Shown here: positions 27,786-35,903 of the stretch, one piece after another | How positions within the stretch are numbered: the stretch's first letter is position 1 | Layout: every line of letters begins with the position of its first letter | DNA from: Pedosphaera sp. | GTDB taxonomy: Bacteria; Verrucomicrobiota; Verrucomicrobiia; Limisphaerales; Pedosphaeraceae | Reading direction: 5' to 3' | Assembly: GCA_028293285.1 (NCBI GenBank) | Contig: JAQGPC010000026.1 | Location: 1 to 40,492, forward strand | Length of the DNA stretch: 40,492 bases | Translations under genes and position numbers: made by a program | The notes under the pieces: model-generated | Told to the model about the DNA's origin: nothing | The model's database searches: none | Seen by the model: the letters and a program-made list of their open reading frames with translations, nothing else

Positions 27786-28040
27786 ATGCGTTTGCCTAGT
27801 GAACCAGTGACTTTTAGCGTCCAACAGATTGAAGAACTGAACCAGAAGCTGTCTACCTTGCGACATGATCTGAACAATCACCTCTCATTAATCATGGCGG
27901 CAACGGAACTCATTCGTCATAAGCCACATATGGCAGAGCGGATGATGGCTACATTGGTGGAGCAACCTCCTAAAATGACCCTTGCCCTTAATAAATTTTC
28001 CAGCGAATTTGAGAGCGCTTTCAAGATTACGCGGCTTTAA
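27786..28040 (+). CDS. Small stand-alone histidine-kinase H-box-like protein
   Basis: An 84-residue product. Residues ~20-45 read STLRHDLNNHLSLIMAATEL, which matches the HisKA dimerisation/phospho-acceptor helix (H-box, candidate His27) of sensor kinases. No ATP-binding (HATPase) domain follows; the frame stops at 28040 and nothing kinase-like is found in the next frames. AAGGA abuts the ATG, which is poor spacing. It could be a phosphotransfer or decoy protein, or a remnant of a longer kinase; the frame itself shows no decay. Confidence 0.55.
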   Translation: MRLPSEPVTFSVQQIEELNQKLSTLRHDLNNHLSLIMAATELIRHKPHMAERMMATLVEQPPKMTLALNKFSSEFESAFKITRL

Positions 28041-28187
28041 TTTCAGGCTACGTTTCCCGAACTTCAAGTCGAGCTTATCTTACTTGTAGTGAGACGCTTG
28101 CACATATTGATCCATTCTGCCGGGCTTTTGAAAATCTCCTTAAGTTGGCTTGACTGCCTATCGCCTGAATCGGACGGTCTAAATAGT

Positions 28188-28619
28188 ATGAAACGAACCA
28201 TTTTGATGCTTGTTTTGGTTATCTGCGTTTCGTTGGGCGTTGAACCGCTTCAAGCAGGCCCGACCAATCAACCGCCTGCGGTTCGTCCTGCCACTGAGCT
28301 GGATAAACTTATTGCTGAAATTAGAAACCTGCCTCCCGCCGAACAGCAGGCTCGAATCAAAGCTTTCAATGAGAAACATGGACTTAAAGAGGAAGATCTC
28401 AAAAAGCAGCAGGAAGCAGTTCAGAAAATGACGCCGGAGCAACGTCAGGCAAAAATAAAAACGCGTCTCGCGGAACTTCAAAAAAAGAAAGCCGCCGGAA
28501 CCCTCACCCCCGTTGAACAGGGACGGCTTCAGAATTTGGAGGGTTGGGTGCAAAATCAGGAAAAGGGGAAGACCAGTGCCGCATCTTCCACAAATAAACC
28601 GCCCGTGCCCCGTAAATAG
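28188..28619 (+). CDS. Secreted coiled-coil protein, function unknown
   Basis: From ATG 28188 the product is 143 residues: signal peptide MKRTILMLVLVICVSLGVEP (cleavage probably after LQA), then a highly charged helical region (LPPAEQQARIKAFNEKHGL, LKKQQEAVQKMTPEQRQAKI) that should form coiled coil. The TPEQR and TPVEQG turns resemble Spy/CpxP-type periplasmic proteins. It sits 82 bp before an ECF sigma gene whose operon ends in another Spy-like protein, suggesting a shared envelope-stress theme. The upstream in-frame ATG at 28089 has no signal sequence at its start and is less likely. Confidence 0.65.
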   Translation: MKRTILMLVLVICVSLGVEPLQAGPTNQPPAVRPATELDKLIAEIRNLPPAEQQARIKAFNEKHGLKEEDLKKQQEAVQKMTPEQRQAKIKTRLAELQKKKAAGTLTPVEQGRLQNLEGWVQNQEKGKTSAASSTNKPPVPRK

Positions 28620-28701
28620 TCCGGCGGAGTTGCCAGTTCCCACATAAACGCGGCTTTTCGCTTTTTCCCTTGCGATGCTTCTGCCATATTTGCCGCAACA
28701 C

Positions 28702-29277
28702 ATGGAACTGACCGATGCGGAACTCATCGCCGCAGTCTTGAAAGGCGATGCCGCGAGCTTTGAGCCTTTGATTCGGAAATATTCGCCACGTGTCTTCGCC
28801 ACCGCCCGCCGGTATGCGCGGCGCGAGAGCGAAGTTGAGGACATCGCGCAGGAAGTCTGGCTCAAATCTTTCCAAAAACTCGGCAGCTTTCGCGGTGATG
28901 CCCCTTTCGAACATTGGCTCATGCGCCTCACTGTCCGCACCTGCTACGACTTTTTGCGCGGCCATAAACGCAATCGCGAAACGGCCTTTTCCGAATTGAC
29001 CGATCCCGAGGATGACTGGCTTGATCGCTTCGTCGCGCAACCCAGCGACGCCAGCGAGAATGCCGATGCCGCCAAACAACTCATCGAACGCGTCCTTGAA
29101 CAACTCTCTCCCCCGGCTCGTCTGGTCATTACGCTCCTGGAAATCGAAGACCGTTCCGTAAAGGAAATCGCCGAACTGACCGGCTGGTCCGTGCCATTGG
29201 TAAAAGTCCGTGCCTTTCGCGCCCGGGCGGAAATGAAAAAGTGTCTCGCAAAACTCGCAAAAGATAAGTATTTGTAA
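28702..29277 (+). CDS. ECF-type RNA polymerase sigma factor
   Basis: From ATG 28702 the product is 191 residues; an in-frame ATG at 28675 is possible, and neither has a clear Shine-Dalgarno. Region 2 reads DAASFEPLIRKYSPRVFATA, DIAQEVWLKSFQKL, GDAPFEHWLMRLTVRTCYDF; region 4 reads LEQLSPPARLVITLLEIEDR followed by the helix-turn-helix SVKEIAELTGWSVPLVKVRAFRAR. ECF factors redirect polymerase to stress promoters and are usually held by a membrane anti-sigma. The next two genes fit that arrangement. Confidence 0.93.
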   Translation: MELTDAELIAAVLKGDAASFEPLIRKYSPRVFATARRYARRESEVEDIAQEVWLKSFQKLGSFRGDAPFEHWLMRLTVRTCYDFLRGHKRNRETAFSELTDPEDDWLDRFVAQPSDASENADAAKQLIERVLEQLSPPARLVITLLEIEDRSVKEIAELTGWSVPLVKVRAFRARAEMKKCLAKLAKDKYL

Positions 29278-29316
29278 CCCCGGAATCACTTTCGGCGTCT
29301 GATTAGTTGAAGGCCT

Positions 29317-29631
29317 ATGAACGTTTTGGAATTACAACGCAAATTGATTGCTGCCGCGCGTGCCAAACAGCCCAGCGACCACGTGCCCTACGCTTTTGAA
29401 CAGCGTATCATGGCCCGTCTTACCGGCCGGCCCGCGCACGATCCTTGGGGCTTTTGGGGACGCGCCCTCGCGCGTGCCGCTGTCATGTGCGTCGCCGTCA
29501 TGCTCGTCATGACTGGTGTCGCCCTCTATCAGCCGGCCACCAATCAGGAAACCCTTTCGCAAGACGTCGAACAAACCCTGTTCGCTGCCGTTGATAATCC
29601 CGCCGCTGATCAGGTTGGGGACACCCCGTGA
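29317..29631 (+). CDS. Small single-TM protein, putative anti-sigma partner
   Basis: A 104-residue protein with a cytoplasmic N-terminal ~50 residues (LQRKLIAAARAKQPSDHVPY), one membrane helix at ~49-70 (ALARAAVMCVAVMLVMTGVAL) and a short periplasmic tail. No zinc-binding anti-sigma motif (HxxxCxxC) is present. Its place after the ECF sigma gene (39 bp gap) and the GTGA overlap with the next gene suggest an anti-sigma role; the sequence alone does not show it. Confidence 0.65.
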   Translation: MNVLELQRKLIAAARAKQPSDHVPYAFEQRIMARLTGRPAHDPWGFWGRALARAAVMCVAVMLVMTGVALYQPATNQETLSQDVEQTLFAAVDNPAADQVGDTP

Positions 29632-30092
29632 AAATTTGGAAAGTTATTCTCGCCACGCTCGTGATCTTTAGCGCGGGCGTGATAACCGGCGGACTCCTCG
29701 TCAATCACGTCGTACGTCCCCGCCAGAAAATCAACAAGCCCCTGCCCGTTCAGGCCCAAGTCATCACCCCCTGGCAACAACGCGGCAAGGAACTTCTTCA
29801 CCGCATGGATCGCGAGTTGACCCTCACTCCCGAACAACACGAACACATCGAGAAAATTCTCGGTCGCAGTCAGGAACGCACCAAGGACATATGGAGTCCC
29901 ATCGTTCCCACCATGAACCGGGAATTCACCCGGACCCGCGAAGAGATTCGCGAGCAACTTACCCCCGAACAGCGCAAGAAATTCGACGACCTCTCCAAAC
30001 CCCGCCAGCCCAAAAAGTCCGACGGTCGTCATTCTAACACCAACGCCCCCGTGGCTGAGACGCCCACGAACGCTGTGCACACCAATCCTTGA
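29628..30092 (+). CDS. Spy/CpxP-like periplasmic protein (heavy-metal-sensor type)
   Basis: A 154-residue protein starting at GTG 29628, overlapping the upstream stop (GTGA). An N-terminal membrane anchor or uncleaved signal (IWKVILATLVIFSAGVITGG) precedes a helical domain with two copies of the LTxxQ-type motif: LTLTPEQHEHIEKIL and EQLTPEQRKKFDDL, the mark of Spy/CpxP/ZraP-like proteins that sense metals or misfolded envelope proteins. The C-terminus is disordered. Within the ECF operon it could be the extracytoplasmic input; inferred. Confidence 0.8.
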   Translation: MKIWKVILATLVIFSAGVITGGLLVNHVVRPRQKINKPLPVQAQVITPWQQRGKELLHRMDRELTLTPEQHEHIEKILGRSQERTKDIWSPIVPTMNREFTRTREEIREQLTPEQRKKFDDLSKPRQPKKSDGRHSNTNAPVAETPTNAVHTNP

Positions 30093-30120
30093 TTGGCCAA
30101 AGCCGCGCCAGCGACTTCAA

Positions 30121-31075
30121 CTGGTAACAACTCGGATCTACTCACACTGGATCGTACCAGCTCAATCACCCAACCTTCTCCCTGATTTCGTGGTTCTCGC
30201 GGTGCAGTTGCTCAAACCCAAGGCACCTTCTGACTGCACCATTCAGTCTTCCACTCTCAGTCCTCTAGCCTCTGCTTCGAACTCACATTTACTCGTACCA
30301 GCTCGTACTAGCTCCAACCTGCTCCCACTTGCTTCGTAGCCGCAACGTTAGAAGGCCTGACTCTTTCCGTCCTCTGCCCTCTGACTTCTGGCCCCCTCTC
30401 GACCCTGGACTCCCAACTCATCTTCTAATTTTTTTACTCGAATTAACTCAAGTTAAGTCGAGTTAACTCGAGATAGTAACAACACGTATTAATTTTTCCT
30501 TCACGGAGCGCCGACAGCCTGTCGGCTCGGTTTGGGGTTCCCCTATGTGACCTTTGCGTCCTTTCGCGGCCAATTGACCTTGGTTTCTTTGCATCTTATT
30601 ATTCATCCCTTCCTATTAGTGTTAATTTTTATAATTCGTGTCTCAATCTTTGTTCCGAGTTCTGGCTTCCGACTTCCGTCTTGCTGGCCCTCGACCCTGG
30701 ACCCGCGTCTCTCGACGCATTTGTGTGCGTCCTTTCGCGGCCAATTTGCTGGTGTCTTGAATCATGGTCTTTCATTCCCATCCGCGTCCATAAGCGTTCC
30801 TCTGCCTTCTCTTGCGTTGGCCCTCGACCCTGGACTCTCGTCTCTCGTCTCATCTGTGCATGCCTTTCCATGGCTCTTGCTTCGCGCCTTCGCGTCTTTG
30901 TTGTTCCTTCAGGTCCCATTCGTGTTGATTAGTGTCCATTCGTGGTCTGTCCCATGGCTCAACTCGCTTCACCGCAATTTGTCAAAGAACCCGGCCCGGC
31001 ATAACACCGACCGTGCGGACACACTACATCGCCCACGAAAACCATAATAACAACCGTTATACAAAAGTCAACCCA
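30121..31075. repeat. Composite intergenic repeat block, right arm
   Basis: The gap 30093-31237 (1.1 kb) holds no credible gene. It contains the reverse complements of the left-arm modules: TGATTTCGTGGTTCTCGC (30183-30200 area), TTAACTCGAG...CACGTATTAATTT (~30455-30497) and GGCATAACACCGACCGTGCG (~30998-31017). Between them lie extra recurring phrases, such as GTCCTTTCGCGGCCAATT (twice), CCCTCGACCCTGGAC and GTGTCCATTCGTGGTC. Confidence 0.8.
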
Positions 31076-31237
31076 ATTTTCACCTGCTACCTGAAAGCTT
31101 GATAATTTTATTCGCGCTCCCGCATGCGGGAAAGATCCTTCCCTTCAAATTCCAACCTTCAACCTTATAACGTGAAAACCTTATAACCCCAAAAAAACAA
31201 CCGTGCAGTTTCACCACTTTTCGCCCATATTTGCTTC

Positions 31238-32206
31238 GTGGAACCGCCCAAAAATCCATCCGCCGGCACACAAATCGTCGCCCTCATCGAGATACGCGGC
31301 CCCAACAACTCCCTCGTCCACCCGCGCGGCGCAATCGGCGTCATCACCCGCACACCCGCTGGCACGGAAAGCCATTACCTCGTCCGCTTTCCCGACGGCT
31401 TCGAAGCCACCCTTACCCGCGACCAACTCGACATCCTCAAACACTTCAAAGACCGCCTCCATGGGGTAGGGCCCGCTGTCCTCAGCGGGCCGCACGCCGA
31501 CGCCACCGTGTCATCACAAAATGGCACGCCCGCTCCATTTGCTCTCGAACCACTCATCATCTACCGCTGCATCGTCGGCTCCCGCGCCTACGGACTCGAC
31601 ACCGACACCTCCGACACCGATCTCCGCGGCATCTATCTCGCCCCCGCCGAACTCCAATGGTCCCTCTTCGGCGCACCCGAACAATTCGAGGACAACGCCG
31701 CCCAAACCTGCTACTGGGAACTCCAGAAATTCATCATCATGGCCCTCAAAGCCAACCCCAACATCCTCGAATGCCTTTACTCACCCCTCGTCGAAAAAAT
31801 CACCCCGCTCGGTTCCGAACTTCTGGCCCTCCGCCAGGAGTTTCTATCGCAAATGATCTTTCAAACCTTCAACGGCTACGCCATGAGCCAGTTCAAGAAA
31901 ATCGAGCAGGACATCCGCAACCACGGCCAAGTCCGCTGGAAACACGCCATGCACCTCTTGCGACTCCTCATCACCGGCGCCGCCACCTTGCGACAAGGCC
32001 GCGTCCCCGTCCTCGTCGAGCAACACCGCGACCGCCTCCTCGCCATCAAACACGGCCACCTCCCCTGGCCCGACGTCGACACCTGGCGCAAAGACCTCCA
32101 CCACGACTTCGAACTCGCCCTAAGCGAAACCAAACTCCCCGAACGCCCCAACTACGAAGCCGCCAACAATTTCCTCATCCAAGCCCGCCGCGAAGCCGCG
32201 AAATAA
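31238..32206 (+). CDS. YcgL-like (COG3541-type) nucleotidyltransferase with N-terminal accessory domain
   Basis: A 322-residue protein from GTG 31238. Residues ~10-70 form a small beta domain (RGAIGVITRTPAGTESHYLV) that I cannot name. Residues ~104-322 are a nucleotidyltransferase of the polymerase-beta superfamily: VGSRAYGLDTDTSDTDLRG with Gly114-Ser115 and the acidic pair Asp126/Asp128, then a helical part (ALKANPNILECLYSP, WKHAMHLLRLLITG). This family is mostly uncharacterised; nucleotide transfer to RNA or protein is the general expectation. The linker at ~72-100 is encoded partly by a palindromic repeat at 31470-31491. A related gene lies at 35904. Confidence 0.8.
   Translation: MEPPKNPSAGTQIVALIEIRGPNNSLVHPRGAIGVITRTPAGTESHYLVRFPDGFEATLTRDQLDILKHFKDRLHGVGPAVLSGPHADATVSSQNGTPAPFALEPLIIYRCIVGSRAYGLDTDTSDTDLRGIYLAPAELQWSLFGAPEQFEDNAAQTCYWELQKFIIMALKANPNILECLYSPLVEKITPLGSELLALRQEFLSQMIFQTFNGYAMSQFKKIEQDIRNHGQVRWKHAMHLLRLLITGAATLRQGRVPVLVEQHRDRLLAIKHGHLPWPDVDTWRKDLHHDFELALSETKLPERPNYEAANNFLIQARREAAK
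31470..31491. repeat. Palindromic repeat inside the nucleotidyltransferase reading frame
   Basis: GGCCCGCTG-tcct-CAGCGGGCC, a perfect 9-bp-arm hairpin, within a GC-rich phrase (31461-31497) that looks like a dispersed intergenic repeat and encodes part of the interdomain linker without breaking the frame. Confidence 0.7.
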
Positions 32207-33254
32207 GTCCGCCCATAATCATCCTTCACCCGTAGGAGTCGACGTGAGGAGACTCACTCTCGGCCCCTGATCTGACATTCCAATTGCCTCAATCCGCGCA
32301 CGCGACCGGCGATCCATTTCCACCTGCGACCAATCCATCATGGCGTAGCAGCACGATGTGAATCGGCTCTAACATTGCCTTTTCCATCCCGTCAAAAATC
32401 CTCCTCGCGCAAGCCCCCCTGAAAACCTTCTCCCCGCCCCCTTTTCATTAACACCGCGGCTTCAGCCCGGTGACCCAACTGCCAGCCGGAAAACCCAACT
32501 GTTTCCAACAGTTTTCGCGCCCCGACCGGCCGCAGCAATGTGAAACCACCACGCCCCTCCTTCGCGCGCGCGACTCGCAACCTCCCTTCCCAACCTGAAA
32601 ACCTGAAAACCTTCGACCTGATAACCTCCCCACCCCGCGCCCGCGACTCACACCCACCCCGACCCTCGGCAGGTGCGCGGACTTCAGGCCGCTTCAACGC
32701 ACAACCGTATGCACCGCTTTACTGAAACACATTGACGACCAGCAAACCCACGACCAACCTTCATCGCGTAGGATTCGAGGTAACGAGAATCAACCCTTGT
32801 TCTTTGCTTCCCGCCACCCATCCTCGCGCACGCGACCCGCGATCCCCATTCCACCTATAATCATCCTTTTCATCAAAGAACAGAGCTGGAGCCAATCCAG
32901 AAGGACCACCAAGCCCAAACTCCTTTTCAGTCCCTCAACCTCACCCCACGAGGCTCTACGGAAAGGGCCGTAGGCCCGACATGATTATAGCCCAGGGCAA
33001 ACGCGCAATGCACGTGCCGCCCCTGGGTAAACCATCCCAAAAACAAAACCACTCTGCCGACTCCGTCGGCGCGAGCCCACGAGTATATTTTTCTGTTCCA
33101 CTTTAAAATCCTCGCCGATATAACGCCTCCCATAATCGCCGAGACACCGAATTGCCTACTAACGATAAAGTTGCCTGCTCGTGGATTCTGGACAAGTAGC
33201 TGTTACTAATTACTGCTTGTGGTTGAACATCAAAGCTGTAGAATCGCAAGCGTT
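32207..33254. repeat. Repeat-rich spacer with no credible gene
   Basis: About 1 kb without a supported gene. It holds two diverged copies of a ~90-bp repeat (32231-32324 and 32766-32855; shared cores CGTAGG, GCGCACGCGACC and GCGATCC), a run of AACCTGAAAACC phrases near 32600, and a hairpin element at 32984-33028 in which CCCAGGG (32991-32997) pairs with CCCTGGG (33021-33027). The last ~120 bp before the next gene are AT-richer and may carry its promoter. Confidence 0.65.
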
Positions 33255-33863
33255 ATGAAAGGAATCTCTATTGACCAAGAACTGGAATCACTCAAGACAG
33301 TTCTCCACGCACTTGAGCCGCTTGATGAATCACAGCGTCACTTCGTGCTAAAAACAACGGTTGAACGTTTAAAAATTTCCATTCTTCCCACTGCGGCGGG
33401 AAATCATCAGGGGCAACCCAATGGCGAAGCGTCCCCTAATGGAGTAGCTATTCAAAGTGGCGGGACTACAGTAACCAACAGCAATAATGGTTCAATTACC
33501 AGTCAAACGGCTAAACAATTTCTCAAAGCTAAACAACCAAAGACGGATGTCCTGCGCATCGCATGTCTTGCCTACTTTTCGACCCATGCAAAAAACCAGC
33601 CCCATTTTAAAACTGAGGATTTAATACAGTTAAATACCGATGCCGGAGGCACCAAATTATCAAATCCTTGGCAAACCGTCAAAAACGCTATGAGACAAAA
33701 CGGCTTTCTTGCGCCAGTCGAGAAGGGCATGAAGCAGATTACGGGTTTTGGAGAGGATGTCGTAGACGCCCTACCAAGTGAAGAGGCGGTTGCAGCCGTT
33801 TTGGCTAACCATCGCAAACCACGCAAGAAAACTACGAAGAAGGCTGCTCCGAAGGCAAAGTAA
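33255..33863 (+). CDS. Module gene A: helical protein with basic tail, possible winged-helix adaptor
   Basis: From ATG 33255 the product is 202 residues. Residues 1-40 are helical (LDESQRHFVLKTTVERLKIS). Residues ~60-90 are a Gly/Ser/Thr/Asn linker. Residues ~95-180 form a compact domain (KTDVLRIACLAYFSTHAKNQ, HFKTEDLIQLNTDA, WQTVKNAMRQNGFLAPV) that reads like a winged-helix fold. The tail is very basic (RKPRKKTTKKAAPKAK), suggesting nucleic-acid contact. I recall similar uncharacterised proteins but know no function. The next gene starts 7 bp after its stop, so they form an operon. The longer reading from 33219 lacks support. Confidence 0.7.
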   Translation: MKGISIDQELESLKTVLHALEPLDESQRHFVLKTTVERLKISILPTAAGNHQGQPNGEASPNGVAIQSGGTTVTNSNNGSITSQTAKQFLKAKQPKTDVLRIACLAYFSTHAKNQPHFKTEDLIQLNTDAGGTKLSNPWQTVKNAMRQNGFLAPVEKGMKQITGFGEDVVDALPSEEAVAAVLANHRKPRKKTTKKAAPKAK

Positions 33864-33870
33864 ATACCGA

Positions 33871-34641
33871 GTGCGCTCGATAATCCAAGCACAACTTGCT
33901 TCGACGCTCCCTCCAAGACTCGTTGAAGAACTGCTCGAAGCCCATGCAGAAGCAAAACGAAATCTCTATCTAGGTGGTTTGCGTTTGAGCGAGGTAGAAG
34001 GCGGAAGATTCTGTGAAGCCGCTTTCCGATTACTTGAGCAGATTACTCAAGGCAGCTTTACCCCTCTTGGCACTCAACTGAATACGGAGAAGATTATTCA
34101 GCAGCTTGAAAATCTTCCAAAAGCGTCACATCCAGATGCGATCCGCATTCATATTCCGCGTGCACTTAGGTTAGTATATGATATCCGGAACAAACGCGAT
34201 GCCGCCCATCTTGCCGACGGCATCGATCCAAATTTGCAAGACGCCACAATGGTGTCTTCAGTCCTTGATTGGACCCTCGCAGAGTTCATCCGACTTTATC
34301 ACAATGTCACTGCGGGCGCTGCCCAGCAGTTGGTAGCTCAGATTGTGACGCGTGCCGTTCCAGTCGTTCAGGATTTCAACGGCTTTCCCAAGGTCTTGAA
34401 ACCTAATCTTGCTGTAAGTGACCATTGCCTTGTTCTTTTGTACCAACGTGGTGGTCAAGGAGCCACTTTTAAGGAGATGGAGACTTGGGTGCGTCCACAA
34501 ATGCGCCCGAATCTTGGAAGGACCTTGACCAGTCTAGGTGAAAGAAAAGATTTAATTCACTTCGATGGCACGCGCTATTTGATTACTTACCTTGGTCAAC
34601 AGGAAGTTGAGGCCCGTCATCTTGTTGAACCGATCAGCTAA
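33871..34641 (+). CDS. Module gene B: HEPN-like helical protein with C-terminal winged-helix-like segment
   Basis: From GTG 33871, chosen because it lies 7 bp after gene A, the product is 256 residues. Residues ~15-150 are helical and contain RNKRDAAH (Arg106 to His113), an R-x6-H arrangement as in HEPN ribonucleases, followed by DWTLAEFIRLYHNV. Residues ~183-245 (CLVLLYQRGGQGATFKEMET, LTSLGERKDLIHFDGTRYLI) look like a winged helix. HEPN proteins are often toxins or RNA-degrading defence effectors; here the motif is suggestive, not proof. The SIR2 gene follows after 13 bp. Confidence 0.7.
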   Translation: MRSIIQAQLASTLPPRLVEELLEAHAEAKRNLYLGGLRLSEVEGGRFCEAAFRLLEQITQGSFTPLGTQLNTEKIIQQLENLPKASHPDAIRIHIPRALRLVYDIRNKRDAAHLADGIDPNLQDATMVSSVLDWTLAEFIRLYHNVTAGAAQQLVAQIVTRAVPVVQDFNGFPKVLKPNLAVSDHCLVLLYQRGGQGATFKEMETWVRPQMRPNLGRTLTSLGERKDLIHFDGTRYLITYLGQQEVEARHLVEPIS

Positions 34642-34654
34642 TTAATAATGCAAA

Positions 34655-35836
34655 ATGAAATTGCTACTTTTGTTAGGGTCGGGAGTTTCGTTTGCTTCCA
34701 AGTTGCCCAATGTTCAGGAAATAACTAATCAAGTAATTACGGGTGCTTGGTATCGTCATACGGATTCCAATTATTATCGGGTTCGAGAAGGCTCGGGCAA
34801 CCAACATGACGCATGGGTTCGGCGCTTACAAAACTTCCTGAAACTGCTCAAGGAATTTGCTGATGCATACTTCCAAACTAAAAATCGCGGGGAAGCCACC
34901 TATGAAGATCTCTTTTTTATAGCCCGTGCTGTGGAGGACGAAGTGTCTGGAAATACGGTAAATCCTATACTCCAGCCCTTCCTAAAAGGTATTGAGCAGC
35001 AATTGGAAAATCTTGCGCAACCAATTAAACCGATTGAAACAGGTTTTAACTCCGCAGAATTAGCAAGAAAAAGTTGTGAGTTTATAGAATGTGTTGTTTG
35101 GCACTCTTTACCGGCAAATACGACACCCGAAGGTCTTGACCTTCTTATAGAACTATTTGAATCCTCCAAACTAGAAACGTACGACATTTGCACTCTCAAT
35201 CACGACCTCCTGATAGAGAGAAAGTTCGAGCTGTCAGGTTACAAATATATCGACGGCTTCACTGATTTTGATGGGGATATAAAGTGGTTTGATCCTAAGT
35301 TATACGACGCTCGGAGCAAATGGCCGCGGTTGTATAAGTTGCATGGATCGATCAATTGGTGGTTTTTGGAAAATCACAATAGCAACAGAAGGGCATTTGG
35401 TATTCCCCGGCAGGATACGATGGTCTGGAAGACAGCTGGCGAAGAGAGAATATCTGAAGTTTGGCCAAGACCACGTTTTTTGAGTGGGTCCTATAATAAA
35501 ATAAACGATTACAGGTTTGGCATCTTTGCAGAACTTCAAAATAGATTTTTTCGTCTCTTGGAAGAACACAATGCGATCGTCATATCTGGCTATGGATGGA
35601 ATGATCGAGGTATAAACGGCTGGCTTTCAGAATGGCTCTCAATTTCTCGCAAGAATCGAATTCTTTTGCTTCACAAAGAGCCCGAAAGTATTAAGCACTC
35701 ACAAAGCAACATGTGGCATCGTTATGAAAATTTAGTTCAAAATGGACAACTCATACCTGTTAAAAAATGGTTTAGTGAGATTTCTGCTTCTGATTTGCTA
35801 AAACAGATAAAGGAGTTTGAAAAAGCGTCATTATGA
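34655..35836 (+). CDS. Module gene C: SIR2-like domain protein, candidate NADase effector
   Basis: A 393-residue protein with the SIR2-like motifs in order: GSGVS at 8-12 (nucleotide-binding start), TLNHD at 180-184, KLHGSINWW at 228-236 with the catalytic-type His230, and SGYGWND at 311-317. Defence-associated SIR2 domains deplete NAD+ on phage infection in several described systems (Thoeris, DSR, SIR2-pAgo). No second large domain is attached, so sensing would come from the neighbours. The gene is markedly AT-richer than the flanking nucleotidyltransferase genes, consistent with transfer. The family call is firm; the role is inferred. Confidence 0.85.
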   Translation: MKLLLLLGSGVSFASKLPNVQEITNQVITGAWYRHTDSNYYRVREGSGNQHDAWVRRLQNFLKLLKEFADAYFQTKNRGEATYEDLFFIARAVEDEVSGNTVNPILQPFLKGIEQQLENLAQPIKPIETGFNSAELARKSCEFIECVVWHSLPANTTPEGLDLLIELFESSKLETYDICTLNHDLLIERKFELSGYKYIDGFTDFDGDIKWFDPKLYDARSKWPRLYKLHGSINWWFLENHNSNRRAFGIPRQDTMVWKTAGEERISEVWPRPRFLSGSYNKINDYRFGIFAELQNRFFRLLEEHNAIVISGYGWNDRGINGWLSEWLSISRKNRILLLHKEPESIKHSQSNMWHRYENLVQNGQLIPVKKWFSEISASDLLKQIKEFEKASL

Positions 35837-35903
35837 TATAAAAATTTACCGACTCGCGCGGGCCTCTTTGTAGTCATCGTCGCAGTCATTAGGCATAACC
35901 TAT

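Noticed and set aside
30532-31047. 171-codon plus-strand open frame
   Set aside because: It is made of recurring intergenic phrases (STLDPRLST, ASFRGQ repeats) inside the composite repeat block and resembles no protein.
31231-32235. 334-codon Arg/Pro/His-rich plus-strand frame
   Set aside because: A shadow of the nucleotidyltransferase gene caused by its GC-rich codon use; the in-phase frame carries the real motifs.
32392-32697. 101-codon minus-strand frame
   Set aside because: Lies in the repeat-rich spacer, with duplicated phrases and no domain or ribosome binding site.
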